Shown here: piece after piece, positions 44,894 to 53,795 of the stretch | How positions within the stretch are numbered: position 1 is the stretch's first letter | Layout: every line of letters starts with the position of its first letter | Assembly (NCBI GenBank): GCA_025454915.1 | Contig: JALONN010000004.1 | Location: 124,001 to 188,000, forward strand | DNA length: 64,000 bases | Source of the DNA: Raineya sp. | Lineage (GTDB): Bacteria > Bacteroidota > Bacteroidia > Cytophagales > Thermonemataceae | Reading direction: 5' to 3' | Made by a program: the position numbers and the translations under genes | Notes under the pieces: model-generated | What the model was told of the DNA's origin: nothing | The model's database searches: none | Seen by the model: the letters and a program-made list of their open reading frames with translations, nothing else

Positions 44894-46246
44894 ATGAATC
44901 AACTTTCTGAAGAACAAGTAGAAGCCCTTTCTCCTGATACTCCTTCATTAAAAGCAGGAAGAGACTTAGCCAATGCAAAAAAATGGGTAGGTTTGTTTTA
45001 TAATGACCGTGTTTTATGGGCTGAAATTCAGGGCAGTGGAAGAGACCCTTACAGAACTCAGATTGACCTTGTCAATACAGGATTTAAGTGTACCTGCCCA
45101 AGTAGAAAGTTTCCCTGCAAACACGGTTTAGGAGCATACTTGTTATTTGCGAAAGATTCCAGCATTTTCACCAAAAGTGAAGAAGAACCAGTTTGGGTGA
45201 AAGACTGGATGGATAAACGAGTACAACGTGAGGAAAAGAAAGCAGCCACAGAAGCAGAGCCTATCAGCCCCGAAAAAGCTGCTAAACAAAGTAAGGCAAA
45301 AGAAAAAACTCAAAATGAGCGTTTAGATAAAATACAAGCAGGTATTTCAGAATTGGATTTGTGGCTTAAAGATATGCTTAGAACAGGTTTTTTGAGCGTT
45401 CCTGAAAAAGATCATCAATATTGGAACAGAACTGCTACACGCCTCATTGATGCACAAGCAAAAGGGCTTTCTGCTATGGTAAAAGAAATTAGTCAGATAA
45501 ACTTCTTTCAAACACCTATTCAATGGCAAACTGAATTAGTAGAAAAAACATCACATCTTTATTTATTGCTAGAAGCATTCAAAAATATAGAAACATTACC
45601 CAATCTGCTTCAAGAAGATATTAAAAGTCTTATTGGCATCAATAAAACTCAAAAAGAAGTTTTAGACTCTGTTACTGAAAGTTTTAAAGATACTTGGATT
45701 GTATTGGGTAAACAACGTTTTAATGTGGAAGAAGATAATTTAGTAGGACAAAGACAGTGGCTTTATGGCTTTAAAAGTAAAAAAATGGCTTTGTTGTTAG
45801 ATTTTGCTTTTGCCAATGCTCCTATCAAAAGCTCTCTTGTTCCAGGCACTGTTCTCAATGCAGAGTTGGTATTTTACCCAAGTAATTATCCTCTGAGAGC
45901 TATTATCAAAAGTCAGGGGAGTAGTTCTACTGATATTCCTTCTGTTCCTACTATGCTTCAGTCGTGGCAAGAGTGGCAAGATTTTTATACAGATGCTCTT
46001 GTTAAAATGCCTTGGATAGATATGATACCCGCTCATATCGCAAATCTTTCAGTCATTCAGTATAAAGGACAGTGGTTTTTATTGGACGCCAAAGGACATA
46101 CAAAAGAGTTAAACCTTTCTGAAGAAAAAATTTATGAACTCTTAGCTATTTTGGGAGGCAAAAAAGCAGATTTTTCAATTGTTAGTACACTTAAAAGCAT
46201 AGAACCCGTAGGTATCTGGTCAGAGAATAAGTATATTTTTCTATGA
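44894..46246 (+). CDS. SWIM zinc finger protein
   Basis: About 450 residues. The SWIM zinc finger C-x-C-x6-C-x-H is at C66-T-C68-P-S-R-K-F-P-C-K-H, a nucleic-acid or protein-binding motif. After a Lys/Glu/Ala-rich linker (about 115-150), the remainder is helical then strand-rich with no family that I recognise. In many bacteria such SWIM proteins sit beside AAA and VWA proteins; here two related membrane proteins follow. The open frame begins at 44840, but the ATG at 44894 (M-N-Q-L-S-E-E-Q-V) matches the usual start. Its stop overlaps the next ATG by four bases. Confidence 0.88.
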   Translation: MNQLSEEQVEALSPDTPSLKAGRDLANAKKWVGLFYNDRVLWAEIQGSGRDPYRTQIDLVNTGFKCTCPSRKFPCKHGLGAYLLFAKDSSIFTKSEEEPVWVKDWMDKRVQREEKKAATEAEPISPEKAAKQSKAKEKTQNERLDKIQAGISELDLWLKDMLRTGFLSVPEKDHQYWNRTATRLIDAQAKGLSAMVKEISQINFFQTPIQWQTELVEKTSHLYLLLEAFKNIETLPNLLQEDIKSLIGINKTQKEVLDSVTESFKDTWIVLGKQRFNVEEDNLVGQRQWLYGFKSKKMALLLDFAFANAPIKSSLVPGTVLNAELVFYPSNYPLRAIIKSQGSSSTDIPSVPTMLQSWQEWQDFYTDALVKMPWIDMIPAHIANLSVIQYKGQWFLLDAKGHTKELNLSEEKIYELLAILGGKKADFSIVSTLKSIEPVGIWSENKYIFL

Positions 46247-47304
46247 AATCCTCAAAAATAGACCTTCAAAAGAAAGATTCATCAAACAGAAAAGGTTTGA
46301 AAATCATTTTGTTGTCTATTTTATGTTGTACCCTTGTCATACCATTTTCTTTCTGGCTACGTGAACTTTCAGCAAAACGTTATATTTCTAATCTTTTACT
46401 GAAAGACAGCCAGATATATATTGTTCAGACAAGCCTTTATCCTAGTGAAGATGGCGATTATACTGAAAGTAAACTTATTCTTTTAGATAACGATTTTAAG
46501 CAATCCCAAAGTACAGAACTGATTACAGATATAAAAAAAGTGTTTGTTCTGGATAACGGATTTGCTTTTTTGAGTTTTGATACTTGGAATAGATTTCAGG
46601 GGCTTGTAAAAGTCAATACTCCAACATTAAAAACCGAAATTATAGATAAAGATTTTTTGACTAAAAATCACTTTCCACAAGGAATTGAAGCTATCGAATA
46701 CAGTGAAATTAGTGGATTATTGAAGGTTACAGATAAGAAAGGGTATGTATCTTATATAGACCTTGATACATTCAGGAATTATGGTCAGATTACAGATCAA
46801 TATGCTTTTCGAGATAAAAATCAGAAACCAGAGCAAATACATGAAGTAATTAGCGACCAAAATGTAATGTACAACCATTATGAGCAATTTGGGATGGATT
46901 ATTCGCAACGTCGAAGAAAAATATATAAAACACCCACAAATCAAAAAATAGAAATAGGTACAAAGAATGCCCAACAACTTCAAGAAGAACAAGCTCAAAA
47001 AGAAGCGAGAGCTTCTTCTATAGATTTTTTGGATGGAAAGTTTTTAGGTGCCTCTCTCAAACATAAAAAGCTGATTATATTGAGTTTTGAAGATACAGAA
47101 CATACAAAGTTTTATATTCATGGACTTAATACAGATTTACAACAGTTGTGGCAAAAAAGCTCGTTTGACCTGAATATTCCTATTAAAAACCTTGTTCATA
47201 CCTCTTTTGCTATTGATGATAACAGAATATATTTATCATTTCATAATGAATTAATTGCTTTAGATTCTCAAACTGGTACTCTAATAAAAAGAGTGAAAAT
47301 TTAA
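46243..47304 (+). CDS. Single-pass membrane protein, unknown, propeller-like
   Basis: A 353-residue protein with one N-terminal TM segment (about 19-37) after a Lys/Ser-rich cytoplasmic start. The large outer part is strand-rich and ends I-A-L-D-S-Q-T-G-T-L-I-K-R, a turn typical of PQQ-type propeller blades. A glutamine/lysine-rich helical stretch (about 240-255) interrupts it. Its ATG overlaps the SWIM stop by four bases. The following gene codes for a protein of the same build, so this is probably one half of a duplicated pair. No specific function. Confidence 0.65.
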   Translation: MKSSKIDLQKKDSSNRKGLKIILLSILCCTLVIPFSFWLRELSAKRYISNLLLKDSQIYIVQTSLYPSEDGDYTESKLILLDNDFKQSQSTELITDIKKVFVLDNGFAFLSFDTWNRFQGLVKVNTPTLKTEIIDKDFLTKNHFPQGIEAIEYSEISGLLKVTDKKGYVSYIDLDTFRNYGQITDQYAFRDKNQKPEQIHEVISDQNVMYNHYEQFGMDYSQRRRKIYKTPTNQKIEIGTKNAQQLQEEQAQKEARASSIDFLDGKFLGASLKHKKLIILSFEDTEHTKFYIHGLNTDLQQLWQKSSFDLNIPIKNLVHTSFAIDDNRIYLSFHNELIALDSQTGTLIKRVKI

Positions 47305-47308
47305 TTTT

Positions 47309-48508
47309 ATGACAATACCTAAAACTCCTAAGCCTAAGGCATCTGCTAAGCAAGGCTGTATTTCTCTTATTTTAACAATTGCCCTTTTATTAACTGGATG
47401 GCAATTAGCCCGAAAATTTCTTTTTCAACACAGTATTCCTGATTACTATTATACTGGGCAGTTCAATATTAACCCTTATGCTTTGAAAGTAAATGCTTTG
47501 AAAGTAGGGTTCAAAAATGATAAGCCTTATATATGGGTATTTTCTTATGATAAGAACTTTGATAGAAGTTATAATTACAAAATTGATATTATTGACCCTA
47601 TTGAAAAAAAACTGATAAAATCTGTTCCTTGTGAGCAGACAACCTCTATAACAGCAGGCTCTCAAATGAGTGACTTTAATTGGTATAAAGATTTTTTCTT
47701 TGTGGGGAATGAAATTTTGGGCTTAGAATCGAGAAATGTGGATAATGGAGATATTAGAGAAAATAATGAAACCCTTGCCAAAAAATTTCCTCAATTAGTT
47801 ACAGGTATTGGAAAAGTAGAGAGAAATTCTAGCTGTGAAGATTGTGTACAAATTACAACAAAAGACGGTTTACAATTTTTGTACTTTCCCAAACAAAATA
47901 TTTTAATAGGAGAAAATGAGTATAAAAAAACAGAAGAAACTTTATCGGGGTTCAATGCTCCAATAGACACCACCAGCAAAGATTTTGAATTGAGATATAT
48001 GTGGGGATTAACCCAAAAAGAACAAAATATCCGACAACAATTATATCTTACAAAGCAATATAAGTATATATTATCTAATAGCTCCTTTCCTTCTGAAGTT
48101 TCCAGATTTGAGGAAATGAATAAGCAAGTTATTAATATTGATTCTGATGAAAAACGATATCAATATATGAGGACTGAAAAACTTGTAACTCTTGTTCCCA
48201 ATAAGATTTTTCTAGATGGTAAAATTTTAGCTTCTGATAAAGATCATTGTATTGTTCTTCATAACCAAACTATTGAAAAAGATGCTAAAAAAATAATTAG
48301 TTGTATAAATAATCAGGGTAAGGTTTTATGGGAAATTATTTCTCCTAATTTTGAGTCTTTTGAGAAACTTGAGGGACAATATCCACAACTTTCAGGTGAG
48401 ATTGGTAAAAATCAAGTGGTTTTAATCAATAATACCTATCAGAATAAAGCAGCATGCGGATTAGATATCCAAACTGGCAAACTTGTTTGGGAATTTATAG
48501 CCTACTAA
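47309..48508 (+). CDS. Single-pass membrane protein, unknown, related to upstream neighbour
   Basis: A 399-residue protein with an N-terminal TM segment (about 16-34) and a strand-rich outer domain. It ends G-L-D-I-Q-T-G-K-L-V-W-E-F, matching the PQQ-blade-like end of the preceding protein. The two also share a central F-P-Q ... G-I ... T-x-K-D-G segment. A C-E-D-C pair lies near residue 175. It starts four bases after the upstream stop. Probably a tandem duplicate that diverged; function unknown. Confidence 0.65.
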   Translation: MTIPKTPKPKASAKQGCISLILTIALLLTGWQLARKFLFQHSIPDYYYTGQFNINPYALKVNALKVGFKNDKPYIWVFSYDKNFDRSYNYKIDIIDPIEKKLIKSVPCEQTTSITAGSQMSDFNWYKDFFFVGNEILGLESRNVDNGDIRENNETLAKKFPQLVTGIGKVERNSSCEDCVQITTKDGLQFLYFPKQNILIGENEYKKTEETLSGFNAPIDTTSKDFELRYMWGLTQKEQNIRQQLYLTKQYKYILSNSSFPSEVSRFEEMNKQVINIDSDEKRYQYMRTEKLVTLVPNKIFLDGKILASDKDHCIVLHNQTIEKDAKKIISCINNQGKVLWEIISPNFESFEKLEGQYPQLSGEIGKNQVVLINNTYQNKAACGLDIQTGKLVWEFIAY

Positions 48509-48594
48509 AAATCTATAACTGTAAGCGATAGAATAGATTTTCAGCAAATATATAGTGATTTTTTAGAAAATTTTCCTGTTTTGATGGAAAGCTT

Positions 48595-49263
48595 ATGACG
48601 TATTTGTTCAAAAACATATTTGAATGGTTTTATAAATCGAAATTATATGCGTTTATTCTAATTTTTTACGCATATCTGTGCTGGCTCATGCTTGAAATTA
48701 CACTACAATACATTCCTATCAAATTAGATGTAGCTTTTTTAGCCATCAAACAAGATTATATCCATTTATTACATTATCGGATAGCATTTTTTATACATGT
48801 TTTTAGTTCTATTTTTGTACTATTAGCTGGATTTACACAATTTTCTAAGTATATCCGTAAGAAATACTCTTCAATTCATAGAAAAATAGGTTGGTTGTAT
48901 ATTACTTTTATTTTATTGTTTTCTGCTCCTTCTGGGCTTATTATTGGGTTTTATGCCAATGGTGGTTTCTTCTCTCAGTTGGCATTTTGTATGTTAGCTA
49001 TTATATGGTTTGTATGTACTTATATGGCAACTACAAGTATTGCCAAATGTCAAATTATTTCACATGAGATATGGATGATTAGGAGTTTTTCATTAACTTT
49101 ATCTGCTCTCACACTAAGAGCTTGGAAATATATTATTGTGGCTCTATTTCAGCCACGCCCTATGGATGTATATCAGATTGTTGCTTGGCTGGGATGGGTT
49201 TTAAATCTTGTTATTGCTGAAATTATAATTTTCAAAAAATATGAAAAGAAATATTTTATATAG
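48595..49263 (+). CDS. DUF2306 membrane protein
   Basis: A 222-residue protein with six TM segments. The pattern H-Y-R-I-A-F-F-I-H in TM2, H-R-K-I-G-W-L-Y after TM3 and H-E-I-W-M-I-R-S before TM5 matches DUF2306. Its conserved histidines and arginines could bind a cofactor such as heme, but no activity is proven for the family. Its last 23 bases overlap the next gene, a YARHG lipoprotein. Confidence 0.85.
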   Translation: MTYLFKNIFEWFYKSKLYAFILIFYAYLCWLMLEITLQYIPIKLDVAFLAIKQDYIHLLHYRIAFFIHVFSSIFVLLAGFTQFSKYIRKKYSSIHRKIGWLYITFILLFSAPSGLIIGFYANGGFFSQLAFCMLAIIWFVCTYMATTSIAKCQIISHEIWMIRSFSLTLSALTLRAWKYIIVALFQPRPMDVYQIVAWLGWVLNLVIAEIIIFKKYEKKYFI

Positions 49264-50119
49264 CTTACTCATTAGCTCAACTTTATTTGCTTGTAATAGC
49301 TCTTCTTCTCAGAAAAGTAACGAAAACAAAAAAAATGATACGCTTGTAACCCAAAATCCTGAAAAAATAAAAGATGATACACAAACTGACAATCAAGATA
49401 TTTATGGGTTTTATGTAGGTTCTTTCAATGCCATAGAATATGAAGCAAAAGAAAAACTAAAATATACCAACAAAATAAATCTTTCTATAGACCGTATAGA
49501 AAAAGACTCTATTTGGGGGCATTCAGTAGTTGCTGGTAATAATAGAAAGTTTAAAGGGACTCTTACAAAAAAAGACACTATTTGGTCTGTTGTAGCCAAA
49601 GAAGCTGGCGATAACCCTTATGATGGGGTATTTACATTTGACTTGAATATTTCTAAAAAAACAATTGAGGGCATTTGGAAACCCTTTGACAAAAAGTTAA
49701 GTAAAGAAGGCAGAAAACTTATTTTGGAGAAAAAAATATTTAAATATGACCCAACACTCAATATTACTGCTGACATGACTCCAGTTTATGATTCCTATAA
49801 TACGAAATCTAGAGAAAGTGAAATGATAACGCCAGATGCCAGCAAGTTTAATGCTTCAACACATCAACTCACATCTAAAGATGTGGAGAATATGTATAAA
49901 AGAGATTTAGAGATTCTTAGAAATACTATTTATGCAAGACATGGTTATGCTTTTAAGAATCGTAAAATGAGAGACTTTTTTGATATTTATGTGGACTGGT
50001 ATATTCCTGTTTCCACAGATGTTACAAAAGAGCTAACAGATTTGGAAGTTAAAAATATTGAACTCATTAAACGTTATGAGAAGCATGCAACAACTTATTA
50101 TGATAGTTTTGGCAGGTAA
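49241..50119 (+). CDS. YARHG domain lipoprotein
   Basis: A 292-residue lipoprotein: lipobox F-A-C-N with Cys at residue 18, a Ser/Asn/Lys linker, a strand-rich middle domain (about 45-165), and a YARHG domain at about 205-285 (L-E-I-L-R-N-T-I-Y-A-R-H-G-Y-A-F, then W-Y-I-P). YARHG is an extracellular domain common in Bacteroidota and Firmicutes, of unknown role, thought to bind the cell wall. Starts within the end of the DUF2306 gene (23-base overlap), suggesting coupling. Confidence 0.88.
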   Translation: MKRNILYSLLISSTLFACNSSSSQKSNENKKNDTLVTQNPEKIKDDTQTDNQDIYGFYVGSFNAIEYEAKEKLKYTNKINLSIDRIEKDSIWGHSVVAGNNRKFKGTLTKKDTIWSVVAKEAGDNPYDGVFTFDLNISKKTIEGIWKPFDKKLSKEGRKLILEKKIFKYDPTLNITADMTPVYDSYNTKSRESEMITPDASKFNASTHQLTSKDVENMYKRDLEILRNTIYARHGYAFKNRKMRDFFDIYVDWYIPVSTDVTKELTDLEVKNIELIKRYEKHATTYYDSFGR

Positions 50120-50131
50120 AACATTGATTCT

Positions 50132-50722
50132 ATGAAAACACTGATTCTTTTTATACTATTATCTACCAATATATTTGCTCAAACATCTAAATTTCAGATA
50201 ATTGAAAAGACTATTTATTTAACTCAAGAACGAAAGTTTGAAGATAAAAGGACATGGTTTAACGAAGCTATTTCTATTTCAACTACTCAACCCATCAAGT
50301 CTATTTCATATTGGATAGGCATTGGAGATGAGTCTTTAAAGGAGTTAAAGAAAACTGAAAAGAAATTCAAACTGAAAAAAAACAACTTTTTAGAAGCTCT
50401 ACATACAAAAAAAATACCAGCTCAAGAAGCCAACAAACAGACAGGAGTATTAGAAATCAGGCTTTTACACAATTACACAGATAAAACTATTTATGATTGT
50501 GAAAAAAAATATTTAGAGGGTGGTTTCCTGATTTATCGTATTTACTCCGATTGTTATTGGCATGGTAGAATGATTGATAGTGGGAACTATGAGCAAAATG
50601 TTATATGGGAATCCCCTAAAGGTAATCATGATATATCTCCCACCTCAGCTTCTTTTATTGTTCGTTCAGATAAGAAAATTGAAAAACCTATCCACATCAG
50701 AATTTTAGTAGAAACTTTTTAA
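50132..50722 (+). CDS. Exported protein of unknown function
   Basis: A 196-residue protein with a signal peptide (1-16, T-N-I-F-A-Q). The mature part looks like a small beta-sandwich (strands around S-I-S-Y-W-I-G-I-G and L-I-Y-R-I-Y-S-D-C-Y-W) with two cysteines near each other in the second half. No family recognised. It follows the YARHG gene by 12 bases, and is the last gene before the PadR control region. Confidence 0.7.
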   Translation: MKTLILFILLSTNIFAQTSKFQIIEKTIYLTQERKFEDKRTWFNEAISISTTQPIKSISYWIGIGDESLKELKKTEKKFKLKKNNFLEALHTKKIPAQEANKQTGVLEIRLLHNYTDKTIYDCEKKYLEGGFLIYRIYSDCYWHGRMIDSGNYEQNVIWESPKGNHDISPTSASFIVRSDKKIEKPIHIRILVETF

Positions 50723-50791
50723 AATTCATAAACAATTCGTTATCAAATAAATAAAAAATATTTTTTGATAATGAATTAAATTTTTCACCAA

Positions 50792-50812
50792 GTACCTTGT
50801 ATAACAAAGTAC
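50792..50812. promoter_or_regulatory. Probable PadR operator
   Basis: A 21-base imperfect palindrome, GTAC-c-TTGT-ata-ACAA-a-GTAC, in which sixteen bases pair as an inverted repeat. It covers the TTG box of the padR promoter, so a bound repressor would block transcription. PadR proteins usually bind such dyads in their own promoter. Confidence 0.6.
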
Positions 50813-50827
50813 CTTTTTATATATTTG
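50797..50827 (+). promoter_or_regulatory. Promoter of padR-pspC operon
   Basis: TTG at 50797-50799, a 20-base spacer and TATATTTG at 50820-50827 match the Bacteroidota promoter consensus. Transcription should begin near 50834, about 30 bases before the padR ATG. Confidence 0.65.
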
Positions 50828-50864
50828 TATCAGTTATAACATACTACCTTATAACACCAAGTCT

Positions 50865-51206
50865 ATGAATTTAGAAAACACACAAGTCCAGATGCGAAAA
50901 GGCATTTTAGAGTTCTGCATTTTGGGCATTATTGCAAGAGGAGAAATATACTCTTCAGATATTTTGGAGGAGCTTACAAGTGCTAAGATTATGGTTGTGG
51001 ATGGCACACTATATCCCCTACTAACAAGACTCAAAAATGCTGGATTGGTCGAATACCGGTGGGTTGAATCTGATTCTGGTCCTCCACGAAAGTATTTTAC
51101 CATTACAGAAACAGGTAAAACTTTTTTAGAACAGTTGCAACTTACTTGGGATGAGCTGGTTAGCTCTACACAACAAATTATTCAAAAATCAAAATTAACT
51201 GCTTAA
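50865..51206 (+). CDS. PadR family transcriptional regulator
   Basis: A 113-residue winged-helix repressor. Q-M-R-K-G-I-L-E-F-C-I-L-G-I-I opens helix 1, D-G-T-L-Y-P-L-L-T-R-L is the recognition region, and G-P-P-R-K-Y-F-T-I-T-E-T-G forms the wing, all typical of PadR. The last helix would give the dimer. The gene lies four bases before a PspC gene, an arrangement very common in Bacteroidota, where PadR is thought to repress the pair in response to envelope stress. Confidence 0.95.
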   Translation: MNLENTQVQMRKGILEFCILGIIARGEIYSSDILEELTSAKIMVVDGTLYPLLTRLKNAGLVEYRWVESDSGPPRKYFTITETGKTFLEQLQLTWDELVSSTQQIIQKSKLTA

Positions 51207-51210
51207 CTAT

Positions 51211-53274
51211 ATGAAAAAGAATCTAAGTATCAATATAAGAGGTATCTTATTATACATCGAAGAAGATGGTTACGAAGTGCTTCAAGAATATCTAAACAAG
51301 ATAAATACTTATTTTGCTAATTATGAAGGTAATAAAGATATTGTTGAAGATATAGAAAGCAGAATTGCTGAAATATTCTTAAGCAAACTTGATTCCTATA
51401 AGCAGGTTATCACTTTAGAGGATGTTCAGGCTCTTATTACTCAAATGGGTGACATTACTGATTTTGAGGTAATTGAAGACCCTATGGAGCAAATCTATCA
51501 CACAACTATTCAAGAAAAAGAGTATTCTACCAAAAAACTATTCAGAGATGATGATAATAAAGTCATTGCTGGAGTAGCAAGTGGTTTAGCTGCTTATTTT
51601 GGAGGTGGTGAACTGATTTTTCGCTTATTATTTATCCTTTTAGCCTTTATTGGTGGTATTGGTATCTTGATATACTTAACATTATGGTTTGCTGTACCTG
51701 TTGCAAAGACTATTACAGATAAAGTAGCAATGAAAGGGGAACCTATTACACTCAATAATATTGAAAATAATCTAAAAATTGCTTTAGAGGATAAAAAAGA
51801 TGACAATAAAATTGTGAGGCTTATTATGGCTCCTTTTCGTTTATTTGCTCGTATTTTAAGTTACCTGCAACCCAAAGTCAACATGATTTTCAAACAAACA
51901 AGTCAGTTTTTAGGAAAAACTTTGGGTATTTTCTTAAGTGGATTTTCTGTTTTGAGTGTTGTTACAGCTACCTTAGTTGCTTTGATAGCTTTCCGCTGGA
52001 TAGATGGAGATGCTTATTGGGGACAAGATGTTCCTTTAAATATCATGTTAAATAGTATTGAAAACCTGAACTGGATTACCTTTTTTAGTTATATCGGTAT
52101 TTTCTGTTTAGCTACTCTTATTTTTCTAATTGGTTTGGGACTTATTTTTAAGAAGCGTTTTGTCAACAATTCATTAGTTTGGGGGCTTTCAGCTACTTCT
52201 TTTGCTTGTTTAGTTTTATTTTTTGTACTAATCCCACAAACTGTAATCCATTTCAGAAAAGATTATTCTATTGAAAAAGAAGAGGTTTTTCCTATAGATA
52301 AAAACAAAGTCTTAACTCTTACTATCAACACAATTGAGGGTCATGATTTCTATTATGAAGACTTTATTGATGTAAAAGGTTATGAAGGCAATACTATTAA
52401 AGTGATAAAAGTTTGGGAGGCAGCAGGTAAGAATAAAGAAGAAGCATTAAAACATATTGAGATGGTTGATTACCAAATATCAAAAAAAGATTCTTCCTTA
52501 TTTTTTGATAACAATATCACATTTAAAAAAGATGCAAAGTACAGAGATCAAAATCTTTCTTTAAAAGTATTGATACCTTATAATCAGAAATTTACATTTT
52601 CTAAAGGTTTTCAAAGAAAAACAAGTCTTTATTCAAGAGTATCTTATGATAATGAAAATGTAAAAAGAACATGGTTCTTTACATCTAATGGGCTGGAATG
52701 TGAAGGTTGTAATGATAGTCCTATGATTACAACTGAAACTTATGAGGAATTGAAAAAACTAACAGTGGATAAATTTCAAGAAATTGAAATTTCAGGGCAT
52801 ATTGAAGTTCAATTCAAGTCTTCTGATAAATTTGAAGTCTATATTTCTTCTGACTTGGCTAAAGTCGATGCTAAAAATGGTACTTTAAGTATTATTTCAC
52901 ATTCAAGAGATAATATTCAAGTTTTAATTCATGCTCCTAGTCTTAATAAAATCAAATTAACCAATTATGCGGAAGGTTTTTTGGAACTTCCTCCAATCGA
53001 GCAGCTAAATGTCATTTTAGAGAATCATGCATCTTTAGATATCAGTGGAAAAAGTAATAGTCTTAAAGTAACAGCAGATTCTTTTTGCAATTTAGATGCA
53101 TGGAATTGGATAACCGCTGAGGCAATTGTTGACCTAAATCGTAATAGTGAAGCTAATATCCATGTAGAAAAAAAGCTAATGGCAACAGCCAGACAAAATA
53201 GTGAACTCAATTATCATGGTGAGCCAAATGTGTCTTCATCTGTTTCTCAGGACAGCTACATCAATAAACAATAA
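51211..53274 (+). CDS. PspC domain membrane protein
   Basis: A 687-residue protein. N-terminal cytoplasmic region (1-105) with an HAAS-like helical pattern; PspC domain at about 109-170 (L-F-R-D-D-D-N-K-V-I-A-G-V-A-S-G-L-A-A-Y-F) with TM segments; three more TM segments between about 235 and 355; and a C-terminal part of about 330 residues whose end (about 505-680) resembles the DUF2807 beta-helix adhesin-like domain. Likely a membrane stress protein controlled by the PadR gene four bases upstream. Confidence 0.92.
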   Translation: MKKNLSINIRGILLYIEEDGYEVLQEYLNKINTYFANYEGNKDIVEDIESRIAEIFLSKLDSYKQVITLEDVQALITQMGDITDFEVIEDPMEQIYHTTIQEKEYSTKKLFRDDDNKVIAGVASGLAAYFGGGELIFRLLFILLAFIGGIGILIYLTLWFAVPVAKTITDKVAMKGEPITLNNIENNLKIALEDKKDDNKIVRLIMAPFRLFARILSYLQPKVNMIFKQTSQFLGKTLGIFLSGFSVLSVVTATLVALIAFRWIDGDAYWGQDVPLNIMLNSIENLNWITFFSYIGIFCLATLIFLIGLGLIFKKRFVNNSLVWGLSATSFACLVLFFVLIPQTVIHFRKDYSIEKEEVFPIDKNKVLTLTINTIEGHDFYYEDFIDVKGYEGNTIKVIKVWEAAGKNKEEALKHIEMVDYQISKKDSSLFFDNNITFKKDAKYRDQNLSLKVLIPYNQKFTFSKGFQRKTSLYSRVSYDNENVKRTWFFTSNGLECEGCNDSPMITTETYEELKKLTVDKFQEIEISGHIEVQFKSSDKFEVYISSDLAKVDAKNGTLSIISHSRDNIQVLIHAPSLNKIKLTNYAEGFLELPPIEQLNVILENHASLDISGKSNSLKVTADSFCNLDAWNWITAEAIVDLNRNSEANIHVEKKLMATARQNSELNYHGEPNVSSSVSQDSYINKQ

Positions 53275-53302
53275 TATCTATCAAATCAAAAACTTACAAT
53301 TT

Positions 53303-53746
53303 ATGAAAAGCTATTTTTTATTCATCTTTATTTTTTGGGCGAACCTAATGTTTGCTCAGAAGCAACCCACAAGAGCTATGAAACAAGCTTTTGATGCAGA
53401 TAATATCACGATGCTTCTTTCAGAGCTTAAATTTCAAGACTTTTCTTTAAATGATTGCTTCGAGATTAATGGAAAAAATTATTCTTTGCTTGTGATTGCC
53501 ATTAAAATGGAGAAAAAAGAAATTATAAAGGCTCTTATCAAAGAAAAAATAGAATTAAACAAAATATGTGCAGATAAAAGCCCTTTAATGTATGCAGCAA
53601 AGTATGGGCAAACTGAAACAGCTAAATTACTTATTGAAGCTGGAGCTCAAATTAACCTAAAAAACCCAGAAGGACTTACAGCCTTAGATTATGCCATTCA
53701 GTCGCAACAAAAAGAGATAGAAGCCTTACTAAAATCTAAAAAGTAG
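53303..53746 (+). CDS. Exported ankyrin repeat protein
   Basis: About 147 residues with a signal peptide (F-I-F-I-F-W-A-N-L-M-F-A-Q) and three to four ankyrin repeats, clearest in S-P-L-M-Y-A-A-K-Y-G-Q-T-E-T-A-K-L-L-I and L-T-A-L-D-Y-A-I. It should be a small periplasmic protein-binding module. The open frame begins at 53201 inside pspC; the ATG at 53303 is chosen for its signal peptide. It lies 28 bases after pspC and could be part of that operon. Confidence 0.85.
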   Translation: MKSYFLFIFIFWANLMFAQKQPTRAMKQAFDADNITMLLSELKFQDFSLNDCFEINGKNYSLLVIAIKMEKKEIIKALIKEKIELNKICADKSPLMYAAKYGQTETAKLLIEAGAQINLKNPEGLTALDYAIQSQQKEIEALLKSKK

Positions 53747-53765
53747 AACATCTATTTTTTTATGC

Positions 53766-53795
53766 AAAAAGCCTTGCTATATAGCAAGGCTTTTT
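53766..53795. terminator. Bidirectional terminator between ankyrin gene and ppk
   Basis: A 30-base perfect palindrome with A-rich and T-rich ends, serving both converging transcripts. It touches the ppk stop codon. Confidence 0.95.
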
